Shown piece by piece: positions 15,733-24,340 of a DNA stretch of 38,614 bases. Below the pieces are notes generated by a model. The model was not told the origin of the DNA and searched no databases. It saw only the letters and a program-made list of their open reading frames with translations. A program made the position numbers and the translations under genes. The stretch is from Betaproteobacteria bacterium UBA5216 (GTDB lineage: Bacteria > Pseudomonadota > Gammaproteobacteria > Burkholderiales > SG8-41). The stretch's first letter is position 1; every line of letters begins with the position of its first letter. The stretch spans positions 1 through 38,614 of the forward strand of contig DHVE01000078.1 of NCBI GenBank assembly GCA_002412495.1, in the 5' to 3' direction.

Positions 15733-16710
15733 CTATTCAACCGACGCGCCGGAGGACTTCACTACCTTAGCCCACTTGATCGATTCGCTCTGGATAAAAC
15801 GCGCGAATTCTTCCGGCGTGCTGCCGACCGGCACGGCGCCATCGGCCACCAGCCGCTCCCGCACGTCGCTCATGCGCACGGCTTTGGACGTTTCTTCGTG
15901 CAGCAAGGCGATGATCTTCGCGGGCGTGCCTGCGGGCGCGAGCCAGCCGTACCAGCCATTGACTTCGTAATCCGGGAAGCCTTGTTCCGCGACCGTGGGC
16001 ACGTCCGGCAGCAGGGGCGAGCGTATGCGGCTGGTGACGGCGAGAGCGCGCAAGCGTCCCGCCTTGACGTTTTGCAGTCCGGAAATCATGGTCGGGAAGT
16101 TGGCCGCGACGTGCCCGGCCACCGTATCCATCATCGCCGGCCCCGTGCCTTTGTGCGGAATGTGGGTGGCTTCAAACTGGCCGAGGCTTTTCAGCAATTC
16201 CATCGCCAGATGCGCCAGCAGTCCCGATCCGGACGAAGCATAGGGCAGGCCGCCTTTGGTGGCGCGCGAAAGCGCGATGAATTCTTTGACGTTACGCGCC
16301 GGCACCGACGGATGCACCACCAGCAAGAAGGGTGAAGTGGCGAGCAGCGAAATCGGGGCGAAATCCTTGATCGGATCGTAATTGAGCTTCTTGTAGAGGC
16401 TCTGATTGATGGTGTGGCTCGACAGCACCATTACCAGCGTGTGGCCGTCGGGCGCGGCCTTGGCAACCATTTCAGCGGCAATGTTGCCGCCCGCGCCGCC
16501 GCGATTATCAATGAAAAATTGCTGCCCCAGCGAAACGCCAACTTTCTGGCTGACGGTACGCGCGATAACATCCGCGCCGCCGCCGGGCGCAACCGGCAGC
16601 ACCAGCCGGATGGGCTTGCTGGGGTAGTTTTGCGCGCTGGCCACCGAACTGCCCACGGCCATGCAGAGCAACGCGACGCGCCATCCACACTGTGGTATTG
16701 CCTTGATCAT
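15733..16710 (-). CDS. Bug/TctC-family substrate-binding protein
   Basis: A 325-aa Bug receptor with signal peptide ending SSVASAQ and motifs YPSKPIRLVLPVAPGG, GADVIAR, FIDNRGGAGGNIA, APDGHTLVM, LLVVHPSVP, and HIPHKGTGPAMMD, where His replaces the nearly invariant Tyr of VPYKG. It ends WAKVVKSSGA. The start codon is one nucleotide past the stop of the crotonase gene, so it is the last gene of the coxMSL-like - crotonase - Bug operon. The receptor may deliver the hydroxylase substrate (inference). Confidence 0.92.
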   Translation of the reverse strand: MIKAIPQCGWRVALLCMAVGSSVASAQNYPSKPIRLVLPVAPGGGADVIARTVSQKVGVSLGQQFFIDNRGGAGGNIAAEMVAKAAPDGHTLVMVLSSHTINQSLYKKLNYDPIKDFAPISLLATSPFLLVVHPSVPARNVKEFIALSRATKGGLPYASSGSGLLAHLAMELLKSLGQFEATHIPHKGTGPAMMDTVAGHVAANFPTMISGLQNVKAGRLRALAVTSRIRSPLLPDVPTVAEQGFPDYEVNGWYGWLAPAGTPAKIIALLHEETSKAVRMSDVRERLVADGAVPVGSTPEEFARFIQSESIKWAKVVKSSGASVE

Positions 16711-16711
16711 G

Positions 16712-17434
16712 TTATTTCGTGCGTACCATGGCGTGCAGCGCGCCGGCGAAATCCGATGCCATCTCGGGATCGAGGTCCGGTGCGCGCGCCAGAAACTTTT
16801 TCACGGTTTGCAACGCGATGCGGGGCCGCGACGCCAGCAACGCGATCGCGGCATCGGCTTGGGTCGCATAGTCAGCGGCATCAAACACGCGGCTGACCAG
16901 CCCGATGGAGCACGCGGTGGCCGCATCCAGCGTTTCGCCGGAACACACCATCCAGCCCAGCGCCTTGCGCGGCACGCGGCTTACCAGCGCCGACATCGCC
17001 AGCGTGGACGGACTGCCATGCTCGATTTCGTCGAGCGTGAAGGTCGCCGCGGACGACGCAAATGTAAAATCCGCGGCGCCCGCCAGCGCGCAACCGAAGG
17101 CGCGTGCCGGCCCATGCACGCTACACACCACAGGTATCGGGCACTGGCGAATCGCGCCATAAAAACCAAGAATGCGGCCCATCACCTGCTCATGCACTTG
17201 CAGCACGCTCATGCCTTCGCGCTTGTGACCGGTGTTGTCTCGGCCACGGCAAAAATCGGTGCCGCGTCCCACGATGGCAATCACTCGCGTGTTGGGGTCA
17301 TGGCCCGCGTCGTTGATCAACGTGCGCAGGCCATCGAGCATATCCATGGTGAGCGCATTGCCGGCATCGGGACGATTCAAATCGATGCGAGTTATGCCTT
17401 CGTGCTTCGTTACTAAAAAAGTTTTTGTATTCAT
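16712..17434 (-). CDS. Enoyl-CoA hydratase/isomerase family protein
   Basis: A 240-aa crotonase-fold protein. It has the first oxyanion element DFCRGRDN, and the second in SVHGPARAFGCALAG. Alignment by eye indicates that the first catalytic Glu is replaced by Ala (GCALAG) while the second Glu is kept (FTLDEIEHG), so it is probably an isomerase or another CoA-thioester enzyme rather than a typical hydratase. Length is slightly short. ATG at 17434 is 21 bp past the coxL-like stop, and its own stop abuts the Bug gene start. Within the operon it could process a CoA ester of the ring or chain oxidised by the molybdenum hydroxylase. Confidence 0.9.
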   Translation of the reverse strand: MNTKTFLVTKHEGITRIDLNRPDAGNALTMDMLDGLRTLINDAGHDPNTRVIAIVGRGTDFCRGRDNTGHKREGMSVLQVHEQVMGRILGFYGAIRQCPIPVVCSVHGPARAFGCALAGAADFTFASSAATFTLDEIEHGSPSTLAMSALVSRVPRKALGWMVCSGETLDAATACSIGLVSRVFDAADYATQADAAIALLASRPRIALQTVKKFLARAPDLDPEMASDFAGALHAMVRTK

Positions 17435-17455
17435 ATGCTTGCGATTTATTGGCGA

Positions 17456-19819
17456 TCAGGCGTAGGTTTCCGGCGCGGCTGCGCGTATCAGATCGACGAT
17501 GCGCATCGGCGAGACCGGCGTTTCATTGATGGTGACGCCAAACGGGGACAGCGCATCTTCGATGGCGCCGATCACCGCGGCAATGGCAGGCAGCGTGCCG
17601 CCTTCGCCCGCGCCTTTGACACCCAGCGGGTTCAGCGGCGATGGCGATTCCATGTGGCCGATTTCGATGCGTGGCACATCGGTCGCCAGCGGCAGCAAAT
17701 AGTCGGCGAAACTCGTGGTCAGCGGTTGCGCGTGTTCATCAAACAGCAGCCGTTCCAGCAGCGCGTTGCCGATGCCATGCACGGTGCCGCCGAGCACCTG
17801 GCCGTAGACCACTTGCGGATTAATCGCGCGGCCGCAGTCGTCCACGATCCAGTAACCGGTGAGCGTGACCTGCCCGGTCCAGATATCGACTTCGGCTTCG
17901 ACCACATGGCAACCATTCGAATAAGTCGAGCGCTCCGGCGTGAAATAAGCGGTGTGCTCGAGGCCGGGCGTCACTTCTCCGGGCAGCGCATAGCCCGGGG
18001 AACCGGCGGCGTAAATCGCGATCTCGCGCAGGCTCTTGCGTTGATCGGGCTGCGCGACGTTGTAGACGTAGCCCGCGCCTATGTCGAGCTTTTCGGGCGA
18101 CACCTTCAGCATGCTGGCGGCCAGTAGTATGGCTTTGTGACGCACTTCGATTCCCGCCATGTGTACCGCACTGCCGGCGTTGACCGCGCTGCGCGCCGCG
18201 AACGTGCCGACGCCGATGGCGATGGCGCCGGTGTCGCCGGTCACTACATCAATAACGCCAGGCGAAACCTGCAATAGATCGGCGCAGATCTGCGCCAGCG
18301 TGGTCTTGTGCGATTGCCCCTGCGGCGCGGCACCGGTGCAGACGATGATCTTGCCGTTGGTGGCGACGCGCACGGTCGCACTCTCGTACGGACCAAGGCC
18401 GGTGCCTTCGACAAAACTCGCCATGCCGATGCCGAGATGTTTGCCCTCCGTGCGCGCGGCGGCCTGCCTCGCGCGAAAATCCGCGTAGCGCGCCATCGCC
18501 AGCGCGCGGCGCTGTGCTTCCGGGTAATCGCCGCTGTCGTAGATCACCGGCTTGCCATCGCGCGCGATCAGTTGGCAGTTGTAAGGCATTTGCGATGGCT
18601 GAATAAAATTGCGCCGGCGCACTTCCGCAGGATCGAGCCCGGTGGCGCGCGCGATGTGGTCCATCAGGCGTTCCATCACAAACACTGCCTGCGGGCGGCC
18701 CGCACCGCGTACCGGCGAGGTGGGTACCTTGTTGGTAAACGCCACCAGCATCTCGATACTAAAATTGGGAATGACATACGGTCCCTGCACATGCGTGACC
18801 GCGATCCACGGCAGAATCAGCCCCAGCGGCGCCACGTAAGCGCCGTTCTCGTGGATAAGCCGTCCGCGCAAACCGAGAATGCGCGCGCCAGCGTCGATGG
18901 CGACCTCGAGATCCCAGAACATGTCGCGCTCTTGTTGCGTGGCGACAAAGTTTTCGGCGCGGTCTTCAATCCATTTTAGCGGCTGGCCGAGGCGCATGGC
19001 GCAGGCGGTGATCAGCGCATACTCGGCATAGAACGAGCCTTTCGGACCGAAGCCGCCGCCGACATCCGGCGCGATCACGCGTATTTCGTGATCGGCGAAT
19101 TCCAGCATGTCCATCAGCACGCGCTTGATGCGATGCGGCGATTGCGATGTGAGATACAGCGTGTAGCTGCCCGCATTCAGGTCGGGCACAGCGAGGCAGC
19201 CGCGCGTTTCCATCGAAAAACCGCCGCCGCGATGGGTGTCAAACGACGCTTTGACGACGCGCGCCGCCCCCTTGAACGCGACATCGGTATCGCCCACCAC
19301 AAACGGCACGCGCGCAACCAGGTTGCTGGCCGTGCCGGCATGCACGGTGGGTGCATTCGCTTCCAGTCCCTTGCGCACGTCGTTGACGGCGGGCAGCGCC
19401 TCATACGTCACATCAACCAGTGCCGCGGCGTCTTCCGCCACGCGCCGCGATTCCGCTATCACCACTGCGACCGATTCACCGGCAAAACGCACTTCATCGT
19501 TGGCCATCACCGGCTGCGTCAGCGGTTGCTTGATCAGCGGATTGGCCGACATCAGCGGCAGGCGTTTTTGTTGCAGCATCGGCGGCAGGTCGGCGAATGC
19601 GTATACGGCTTTGACGCCCGGCACCGCGGCCGCTGCCGACGTATCCACGCGCGTAATGCGGGCATGCGCGTGCGGACTGCGCACAATGCACGCATGCAGC
19701 AGGCGATCCGGTTGCAGGTCATCGACAAAACGCCCGCGACCGGTCAGCAGCGCCGGGTCTTCCTTGCGCAGGATCGAGCGGCCGAAATAACCGCCATCGG
19801 CTTTACCCTCGTCACTCAT
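17456..19819 (-). CDS. Molybdenum hydroxylase large subunit (xanthine dehydrogenase/CoxL form II family)
   Basis: A 787-aa catalytic subunit. The N-terminal a/b hammerhead domain starts GRSILRKEDPALLTGRGRFV. The Mo-pyranopterin domain has APDVGGGFGPKG, VRGAGRPQ in place of the form I AYxCSFR loop, GAAPQGQSHKT and C-terminal GVKGAGEGGTLPA with the conserved catalytic Glu (about 739). The lack of AYxCSFR argues against true CO dehydrogenase; this is a form II 'CoxL-like' aromatic, heterocyclic or aldehyde hydroxylase of unknown substrate. Its start overlaps the 2Fe-2S subunit stop by 4 nt. Confidence 0.92.
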   Translation of the reverse strand: MSDEGKADGGYFGRSILRKEDPALLTGRGRFVDDLQPDRLLHACIVRSPHAHARITRVDTSAAAAVPGVKAVYAFADLPPMLQQKRLPLMSANPLIKQPLTQPVMANDEVRFAGESVAVVIAESRRVAEDAAALVDVTYEALPAVNDVRKGLEANAPTVHAGTASNLVARVPFVVGDTDVAFKGAARVVKASFDTHRGGGFSMETRGCLAVPDLNAGSYTLYLTSQSPHRIKRVLMDMLEFADHEIRVIAPDVGGGFGPKGSFYAEYALITACAMRLGQPLKWIEDRAENFVATQQERDMFWDLEVAIDAGARILGLRGRLIHENGAYVAPLGLILPWIAVTHVQGPYVIPNFSIEMLVAFTNKVPTSPVRGAGRPQAVFVMERLMDHIARATGLDPAEVRRRNFIQPSQMPYNCQLIARDGKPVIYDSGDYPEAQRRALAMARYADFRARQAAARTEGKHLGIGMASFVEGTGLGPYESATVRVATNGKIIVCTGAAPQGQSHKTTLAQICADLLQVSPGVIDVVTGDTGAIAIGVGTFAARSAVNAGSAVHMAGIEVRHKAILLAASMLKVSPEKLDIGAGYVYNVAQPDQRKSLREIAIYAAGSPGYALPGEVTPGLEHTAYFTPERSTYSNGCHVVEAEVDIWTGQVTLTGYWIVDDCGRAINPQVVYGQVLGGTVHGIGNALLERLLFDEHAQPLTTSFADYLLPLATDVPRIEIGHMESPSPLNPLGVKGAGEGGTLPAIAAVIGAIEDALSPFGVTINETPVSPMRIVDLIRAAAPETYA

Positions 19820-20307
19820 GCCGCACCGTCAGGGGGATTCAACACGGCCATCACCGCATCCACTATGGTTTGATAGCCGGTGCAGCGGCAAATGTTGCCG
19901 GACAGCACTTCGCGAATTTCGGCTTCGCTGGGCGGCGGCGAGTCGCGCCGCTGTTCGATGAATTCCGTGAGCGTCATCAGCATGCCCGGCGTGCAAAATC
20001 CGCATTGCAAGCCATGATGTTCCATCATCGCGCGCTGCAGCGGATTGAGGTTTTCCGGCGTGCCCAGTCCTTCGACCGTGCGCACCGCGGCGCCGTCGGC
20101 CTGCACCGCCAGCATCAGGCAGGCGCGTGCCGATTTGCCGTCCACCAGCACCGTGCAGGCGCCGCACACGCCGTGTTCACAGCCCAGATGCGTGCCGGTG
20201 AGCCGCAAATCGTCGCGCAGAAAGTCCGCCAGCGACACACGGGATTCGACGGCGCGTTCCACGGCTTCGCCGTTGACGGTTAGCCGTACGGTGGTGATGT
20301 CTTTCAT
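19816..20307 (-). CDS. Molybdenum hydroxylase [2Fe-2S] small subunit (CoxS-like)
   Basis: A 163-aa electron-transfer subunit with the plant-type cluster ligands Cys43, 48, 51 and 63 (LGCEHGVCGACTVLVDG) and the second, helical cluster ligands Cys102, 105, 140 and 142 (CGFCTPG and CRCTGY). It passes electrons from the Mo site to the FAD subunit. There is no signal peptide. Start and stop overlap the FAD and large subunit genes by 4 nt each, so the three genes are translationally coupled in order M-S-L. Confidence 0.95.
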   Translation of the reverse strand: MKDITTVRLTVNGEAVERAVESRVSLADFLRDDLRLTGTHLGCEHGVCGACTVLVDGKSARACLMLAVQADGAAVRTVEGLGTPENLNPLQRAMMEHHGLQCGFCTPGMLMTLTEFIEQRRDSPPPSEAEIREVLSGNICRCTGYQTIVDAVMAVLNPPDGAA

Positions 20308-21191
20308 TGCGACGCTCCATGCCCGGCATCATGTACACGGTTCGCCGCCTCGGCCAGCGCACGTTCGGTCAGTACGCGCGCGAGGTGGCGCCGGTAGTCG
20401 GCGCGCACGTGCGCGTCGGAATGGGCCTCGATCGTGGCGGCCAGCCGGGCTGCCTCCTTGAACAGTGGCGCCGAAGGCCTCTGCCCGATCAACGCCTGCT
20501 CAACGGCGGCAGGGCGTTGCGGCAGAGGGCCGCAGCCGCCGATGGCAACGGCCGCGCGGGCGATGGTGCCCGCGGCGTCAAACGCCAGCAGCGTGGCCAC
20601 GCCGATAATCGCGAAATCGCCTTTGCGCCGAGCAAACTCCACAAAGCCATGCCCCTGCGCGCCGCGCCAAAGCGGAAACTCAATCGCGGTGAGCATTTCG
20701 CCGGGACGCAAGGCGTTGGTGAGGTAACCGGCGCTCCATGCGGCGATGGGAATGCGGCGCGTACCCCCACCGGCGGATTCGGCAATCAGCGTGGCATCCA
20801 TCGCCATGGCGGCGGTGACCAGCTCGGCGGCGGGGTCCAGATGACACAACGAACCGCCGAGGGTACCTCGATTGCGTGTCTGGCGATGGCCCACCTGTCG
20901 CACGGCGGCTTGCAGCAATGGCGCGGCATCGCGCACTACCGAGGAGGTTTCAAGATCGCCCTGACGGGTCATGGCGCCCACGTGCAGCACGTTCTGCTCG
21001 ACGCGTATGCCGGCCAGCGCAGGCACGCGATTCAGATCAATTACGTGCGCCGGGGCCAGCAGGCGGAAATTGAGCATCGGCATCAGCGATTGACCGCCCG
21101 CCAGCACGCAGGCGTCGCCGTTGTCGGCCAGCAGGCGCAACGCGTCGCCAGTGGTGCGCGGCGCGTGATATTTAAACGGCGCGGGTTTCAC
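20304..21191 (-). CDS. Molybdenum hydroxylase FAD-binding subunit (CoxM-like)
   Basis: A 295-aa medium subunit of the xanthine dehydrogenase/CO dehydrogenase family. VLAGGQSLMPML (about 29-40) and NRGTLGGSLCHLDPAAEL form the two FAD pyrophosphate loops; the usual TIGGN is GTLGGS here. The CODH C-terminal domain follows. The start is GTG at 21191, since no in-frame ATG lies near the family start. It is the first gene of the operon; the 191-bp gap to the divergent oxidoreductase gene must hold both promoters, but no clear hexamers stand out. Confidence 0.92.
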   Translation of the reverse strand: MKPAPFKYHAPRTTGDALRLLADNGDACVLAGGQSLMPMLNFRLLAPAHVIDLNRVPALAGIRVEQNVLHVGAMTRQGDLETSSVVRDAAPLLQAAVRQVGHRQTRNRGTLGGSLCHLDPAAELVTAAMAMDATLIAESAGGGTRRIPIAAWSAGYLTNALRPGEMLTAIEFPLWRGAQGHGFVEFARRKGDFAIIGVATLLAFDAAGTIARAAVAIGGCGPLPQRPAAVEQALIGQRPSAPLFKEAARLAATIEAHSDAHVRADYRRHLARVLTERALAEAANRVHDAGHGASQ

Positions 21192-21382
21192 GTGTTCGTG
21201 TGATCGAAAGGCGGTTGAATGCGGCGTGACTACCGCACGAGGAAAACGTGCGCGCAGTTTACACCATGCGTTGCATCACCAAGGGCGGCGCGTGCGCGGA
21301 TGTAGCGGCGCTCAAATAGTGAACGCAACCTGGCGCGGATTTCTTTGATACATTCTGGCCTTTCACTTTGCCGGAGAAATTT

Positions 21383-22375
21383 ATGCTGCCCTTGGATATG
21401 ATCGCCATTGAAATCACGCAAGCCGGCGGTCCCGCCGTGCTGAAGCCCGCGACGCGGCCCGTGCCGCAACCCGGACCCGGGCAGGTGCTGATCAAGGTGG
21501 CGTATGCGGGCATCAATCGTCACGACTGCGGCCAGCGCAATCGTGGCTTTGGTCCGAAAGGCGCAACCGATATTCCCGGGTTGGAAGTCGCCGGCGAGGT
21601 GGTGGCGGTGGGCGCGGGCGTGACGCGCTGGAAGGCGGGCGACACGGTGTGCGCACTGGTCAATGGCGGCGGCTATGCACAATATTGCATCGCATTGCAG
21701 GAAGTGACGTTTCCGATACCGGCTGGCTTTGATCTGAAGATGGCGGCGGGGTTGCCCGAGGCACTGATGACAGCGTGGCTCAATGTGTTCATGCTGGGGC
21801 GCCTCAAGGCGGGCGAGTGGCTGCTGGTGCATGGCGGATCGAGCGGCGTGGGGAGTGCAGCGATCAAGCTCGCGCGGTTGATCGGCGCGAACGTGGTGAC
21901 GACGGTCGGCAATGCCGCCAAGCGGGATTTCTGTCTGAACATTGGTGCGCAGGCGGCGATTAATTACCGCGAACAGGATTTCGTGGCCGAGGTTCAAAAA
22001 GTGACCGGCGGCCATGGCGCGGACGTGATTCTGGACATGGCGGGCGCGGCCTATGCCAAGCGCAACCTTCAGGCGCTGGCGATGGATGGACGCGTGATGC
22101 ATCTGAGTTCCGGCGACAAAAACGAATACAGCGTGCCACTCAGTGCGATCATGGGCAAACGCGCAGTGGTGAGTGGGTCGGGATTGCGTGTATCCGAGCT
22201 GGCGGTCAAAGTGGAAATTGTGCGCCAGTTGAACGAACGCGTATGGCCGCATCTGGGAACGAAAGTCACGCCGGTAATTGATTCGATATTCCCGCTGGTC
22301 AAGGCTTGCGATGCGCACGCGCGCATGGAAACCAGCGAGCACATCGGCAAAATATTGCTGGAAGTCAGTCGTTGA
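21383..22375 (+). CDS. Zinc-free MDR, NAD(P)H:quinone oxidoreductase (PIG3-like)
   Basis: A 330-aa medium-chain reductase. The catalytic domain has the GLEVAGEVVAVGAGVTRWKAGDTVCAL block and GGGYAQYC; the cofactor domain has LVHGGSSGVGSAAIKLARL with a Gly-rich NADPH loop. No zinc-ligand cysteines occur at the usual positions, which puts it in the quinone oxidoreductase/TP53I3 group. ATG at 21383 has GGAG 6 nt upstream; a longer TTG frame was rejected. The Bug gene begins 20 bp later, so the two are probably cotranscribed. Confidence 0.92.
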   Translation: MLPLDMIAIEITQAGGPAVLKPATRPVPQPGPGQVLIKVAYAGINRHDCGQRNRGFGPKGATDIPGLEVAGEVVAVGAGVTRWKAGDTVCALVNGGGYAQYCIALQEVTFPIPAGFDLKMAAGLPEALMTAWLNVFMLGRLKAGEWLLVHGGSSGVGSAAIKLARLIGANVVTTVGNAAKRDFCLNIGAQAAINYREQDFVAEVQKVTGGHGADVILDMAGAAYAKRNLQALAMDGRVMHLSSGDKNEYSVPLSAIMGKRAVVSGSGLRVSELAVKVEIVRQLNERVWPHLGTKVTPVIDSIFPLVKACDAHARMETSEHIGKILLEVSR

Positions 22376-22395
22376 TCGTGCCGAGGCTCGATGCC

Positions 22396-23391
22396 ATGCG
22401 CCGCTTTGTGAACGTGACCGCCAACGCCGTGAGCGTTGTCGTCGCTATTATTCCGGCGGGCTTCTGCGCGTTGCCGGCCATGGCGCAAAGTTACCCGGCG
22501 CGCCCGGTGTCGATCTACGTCGGGTTCTCCGCCGGTTCAAGCAATGACACCACCGCGCGGACCATGGCGCAGCAGTTAACCGATACGCTGGGCCAGCAAT
22601 TCGTGGTGATCAACCGCGAAGGCAATTCCGGCGTGACGGCCGCCGCGTTGGTGGCGAAATCCAAACCCGACGGTTACACGCTGAGCTGGGGCAGCATCAG
22701 CGCCATAGCGCTGAGCCCGGCGATGATGCGTACCATGCCGTACGACGCCACGCGGGATTTCGCGCCGATCAGCGTGTATCACTACATTCCGTATGTGCTG
22801 GTCACTCATGCTTCGGTGCCCGCCGGAAACCTGAAGGCGCTGATAGCGCTGGCGAAATCGCAGCCCGGCAAGTTGAGTTTCGGTTCGACGGGCGTCGGCA
22901 CGTCGCTGCATTTGGCGACGGAATTGATATTGACCATGTCGGGCGTGAAGATGGTGCATGTGCCGTATCGCGGTACGCCGTCGATGACGCTCGATCTGCT
23001 GTCCGGACAAATCGATTTGATCACCACCAGCACCACGCAGGTGGCGCCGCATATCAAATCCGGCCGGTTGCGCGCCATCGGCGTCACCAGTTCGCAACGC
23101 AGCGGGCAATTGCCAGCGGTGCCTACCATCGCCGAAGCCGGCCTGCCGGGTTACGAAATCGTCGGCTGGTACAGCATGCTCGCACCCGCCGCCACGCCGC
23201 GCGACATCGTGACAACCCTCAACAAACATTTTGTGCAGGCCTTGAGTTCACCGGCGGTGAAGGCCAATATCGCGGCCGAAGGCGCGTTGCCCGGGGGTAA
23301 TTCGCCGGAACAATTTGCGGCGTTCATCCGCAGCGAGGTCGAAAAATACGCGAAGCTGGTCAAGGCCACGGGCGTAAAGCCGGAAGGCTGA
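22396..23391 (+). CDS. Bug/TctC-family substrate-binding protein
   Basis: A 331-aa Bug receptor. ATG at 22396 has GAGG upstream and starts a normal signal peptide (PAGFCALPAMAQ); the frame extends uselessly into the preceding gene. Motifs: YPARPVSIYVGFSAG, SSNDTTAR, VINREGNSGVTA, KPDGYTL, LVTHASVP, HVPYRGTPSMTLD (Arg for Lys in YKG) and a YAKLVKATGV end. The SSND loop links it with the receptor at 7796-8812. It is cotranscribed with the quinone oxidoreductase-like gene and converges on the PhyH gene. Confidence 0.92.
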   Translation: MRRFVNVTANAVSVVVAIIPAGFCALPAMAQSYPARPVSIYVGFSAGSSNDTTARTMAQQLTDTLGQQFVVINREGNSGVTAAALVAKSKPDGYTLSWGSISAIALSPAMMRTMPYDATRDFAPISVYHYIPYVLVTHASVPAGNLKALIALAKSQPGKLSFGSTGVGTSLHLATELILTMSGVKMVHVPYRGTPSMTLDLLSGQIDLITTSTTQVAPHIKSGRLRAIGVTSSQRSGQLPAVPTIAEAGLPGYEIVGWYSMLAPAATPRDIVTTLNKHFVQALSSPAVKANIAAEGALPGGNSPEQFAAFIRSEVEKYAKLVKATGVKPEG

Positions 23392-23399
23392 TTACGCGG

Positions 23400-23414
23400 C
23401 GCGGATTTTCCGCG
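23400..23414. terminator. Small hairpin in convergent gap
   Basis: CGCGGA-TTT-TCCGCG forms a perfect 6-bp stem in the 43-bp gap between a plus-strand Bug gene and a minus-strand PhyH gene. The location suggests termination, but the downstream T-tract is poor, so the assignment is tentative. Confidence 0.3.
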
Positions 23415-23434
23415 TGGCGATAATGTAAATCCCG

Positions 23435-24337
23435 TTACGCGGATTTATTTGTTTTTGCCGGGCCGCTGGCGGGTTCGAAATAGCGACGCTTGAGTTCGGC
23501 CTGATTTTCGTAAATCGATCCGAGTTTTTGCGCCGCGGGCAACGGCAGCCGTACCGGCACCGCTTCAAGGCGCGGCGCGTAAGTCGTTTGTCCGCAGATC
23601 ATTCTGGAATTGAATGCGTCGAGATCCTGCACGCCCATCAGCGGCCAGGCATCGGCAGCCATGAATTCATATAACAGCAACGGTCGCGGGTAAGGCGAGG
23701 TGTTGGCGGCCGATCCATGCACGGAAAACACATGGTGTATTGAAATCGTGCCTGCTTTGCCCACGCACGGAATCGCGCTGTTGTAATTCAGCGCGGCGCT
23801 GTCGGGATTATCAGGATCCATGGCGCCGCAGAACCGGCCGTTGGCATTGTGATCGTATACCGGGCCTTTGTGGCTGCCGGGAATTACCAGCAGTGGGCCA
23901 TTCTCCATGCGGCAGTCTTCGAGCATCAGACCGACGGCGAGCATGCTGCTGTTGGTGTGGGGGTGGAACGCCCAATCCTGATGCCACTCCAGCGCGGAGC
24001 CGCCGTCCTGGGCCTTGAGGTTTAACTTGGAACTGTGCATGCGCACGTCGGGCCCGATCAACTGTTTCAGAATATGCAGCAGCGGCCCGGCACGCGGAAA
24101 GTCATTAAACACCGGGTGCCGTAGATGCGGATGCTTGATGCGCCGCAAGCGCGGCCGTTCGGCCGTGTGGTCGGGTTCGAGATCGTAAATCGCGTTGTGT
24201 TGCGTGACGGCGCGTGATTTTTCCACAATATCCGCCAGCGCTGCGCGCATCGCCGCCAGCGTGTTTGCATCGGCTACATTCTCCACCAACAGAATGCCGT
24301 GGCGATGAAATTGGTTGATTTGATCTTGCGTCAACAT
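23435..24337 (-). CDS. Phytanoyl-CoA dioxygenase (PhyH) family protein
   Basis: A 300-aa Fe(II)/2-oxoglutarate oxygenase. The metal triad is visible as H119-x-D121 (EWHQDWAFH) and distal H207 (HHVFSVHGSAANTS), with Arg218 (YPRPLLLYEF) placed to bind 2-oxoglutarate. The GPLLVIPGSHKGP strand is typical of the family. It is cytosolic. ATG at 24337 has AGGA 8 nt upstream and lies 3 nt after the preceding Bug stop. It ends the MmgE/PrpD - Bug - Bug - Bug - PhyH run. The substrate is unknown; members hydroxylate acyl-CoAs, free acids and small metabolites. Confidence 0.93.
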   Translation of the reverse strand: MLTQDQINQFHRHGILLVENVADANTLAAMRAALADIVEKSRAVTQHNAIYDLEPDHTAERPRLRRIKHPHLRHPVFNDFPRAGPLLHILKQLIGPDVRMHSSKLNLKAQDGGSALEWHQDWAFHPHTNSSMLAVGLMLEDCRMENGPLLVIPGSHKGPVYDHNANGRFCGAMDPDNPDSAALNYNSAIPCVGKAGTISIHHVFSVHGSAANTSPYPRPLLLYEFMAADAWPLMGVQDLDAFNSRMICGQTTYAPRLEAVPVRLPLPAAQKLGSIYENQAELKRRYFEPASGPAKTNKSA

Positions 24338-24340
24338 GGC

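Noticed and set aside
17456..21191. Aerobic carbon monoxide dehydrogenase
   Set aside because: The large subunit lacks the AYxCSFR loop of true form I CoxL, and no coxDEF accessory genes follow.
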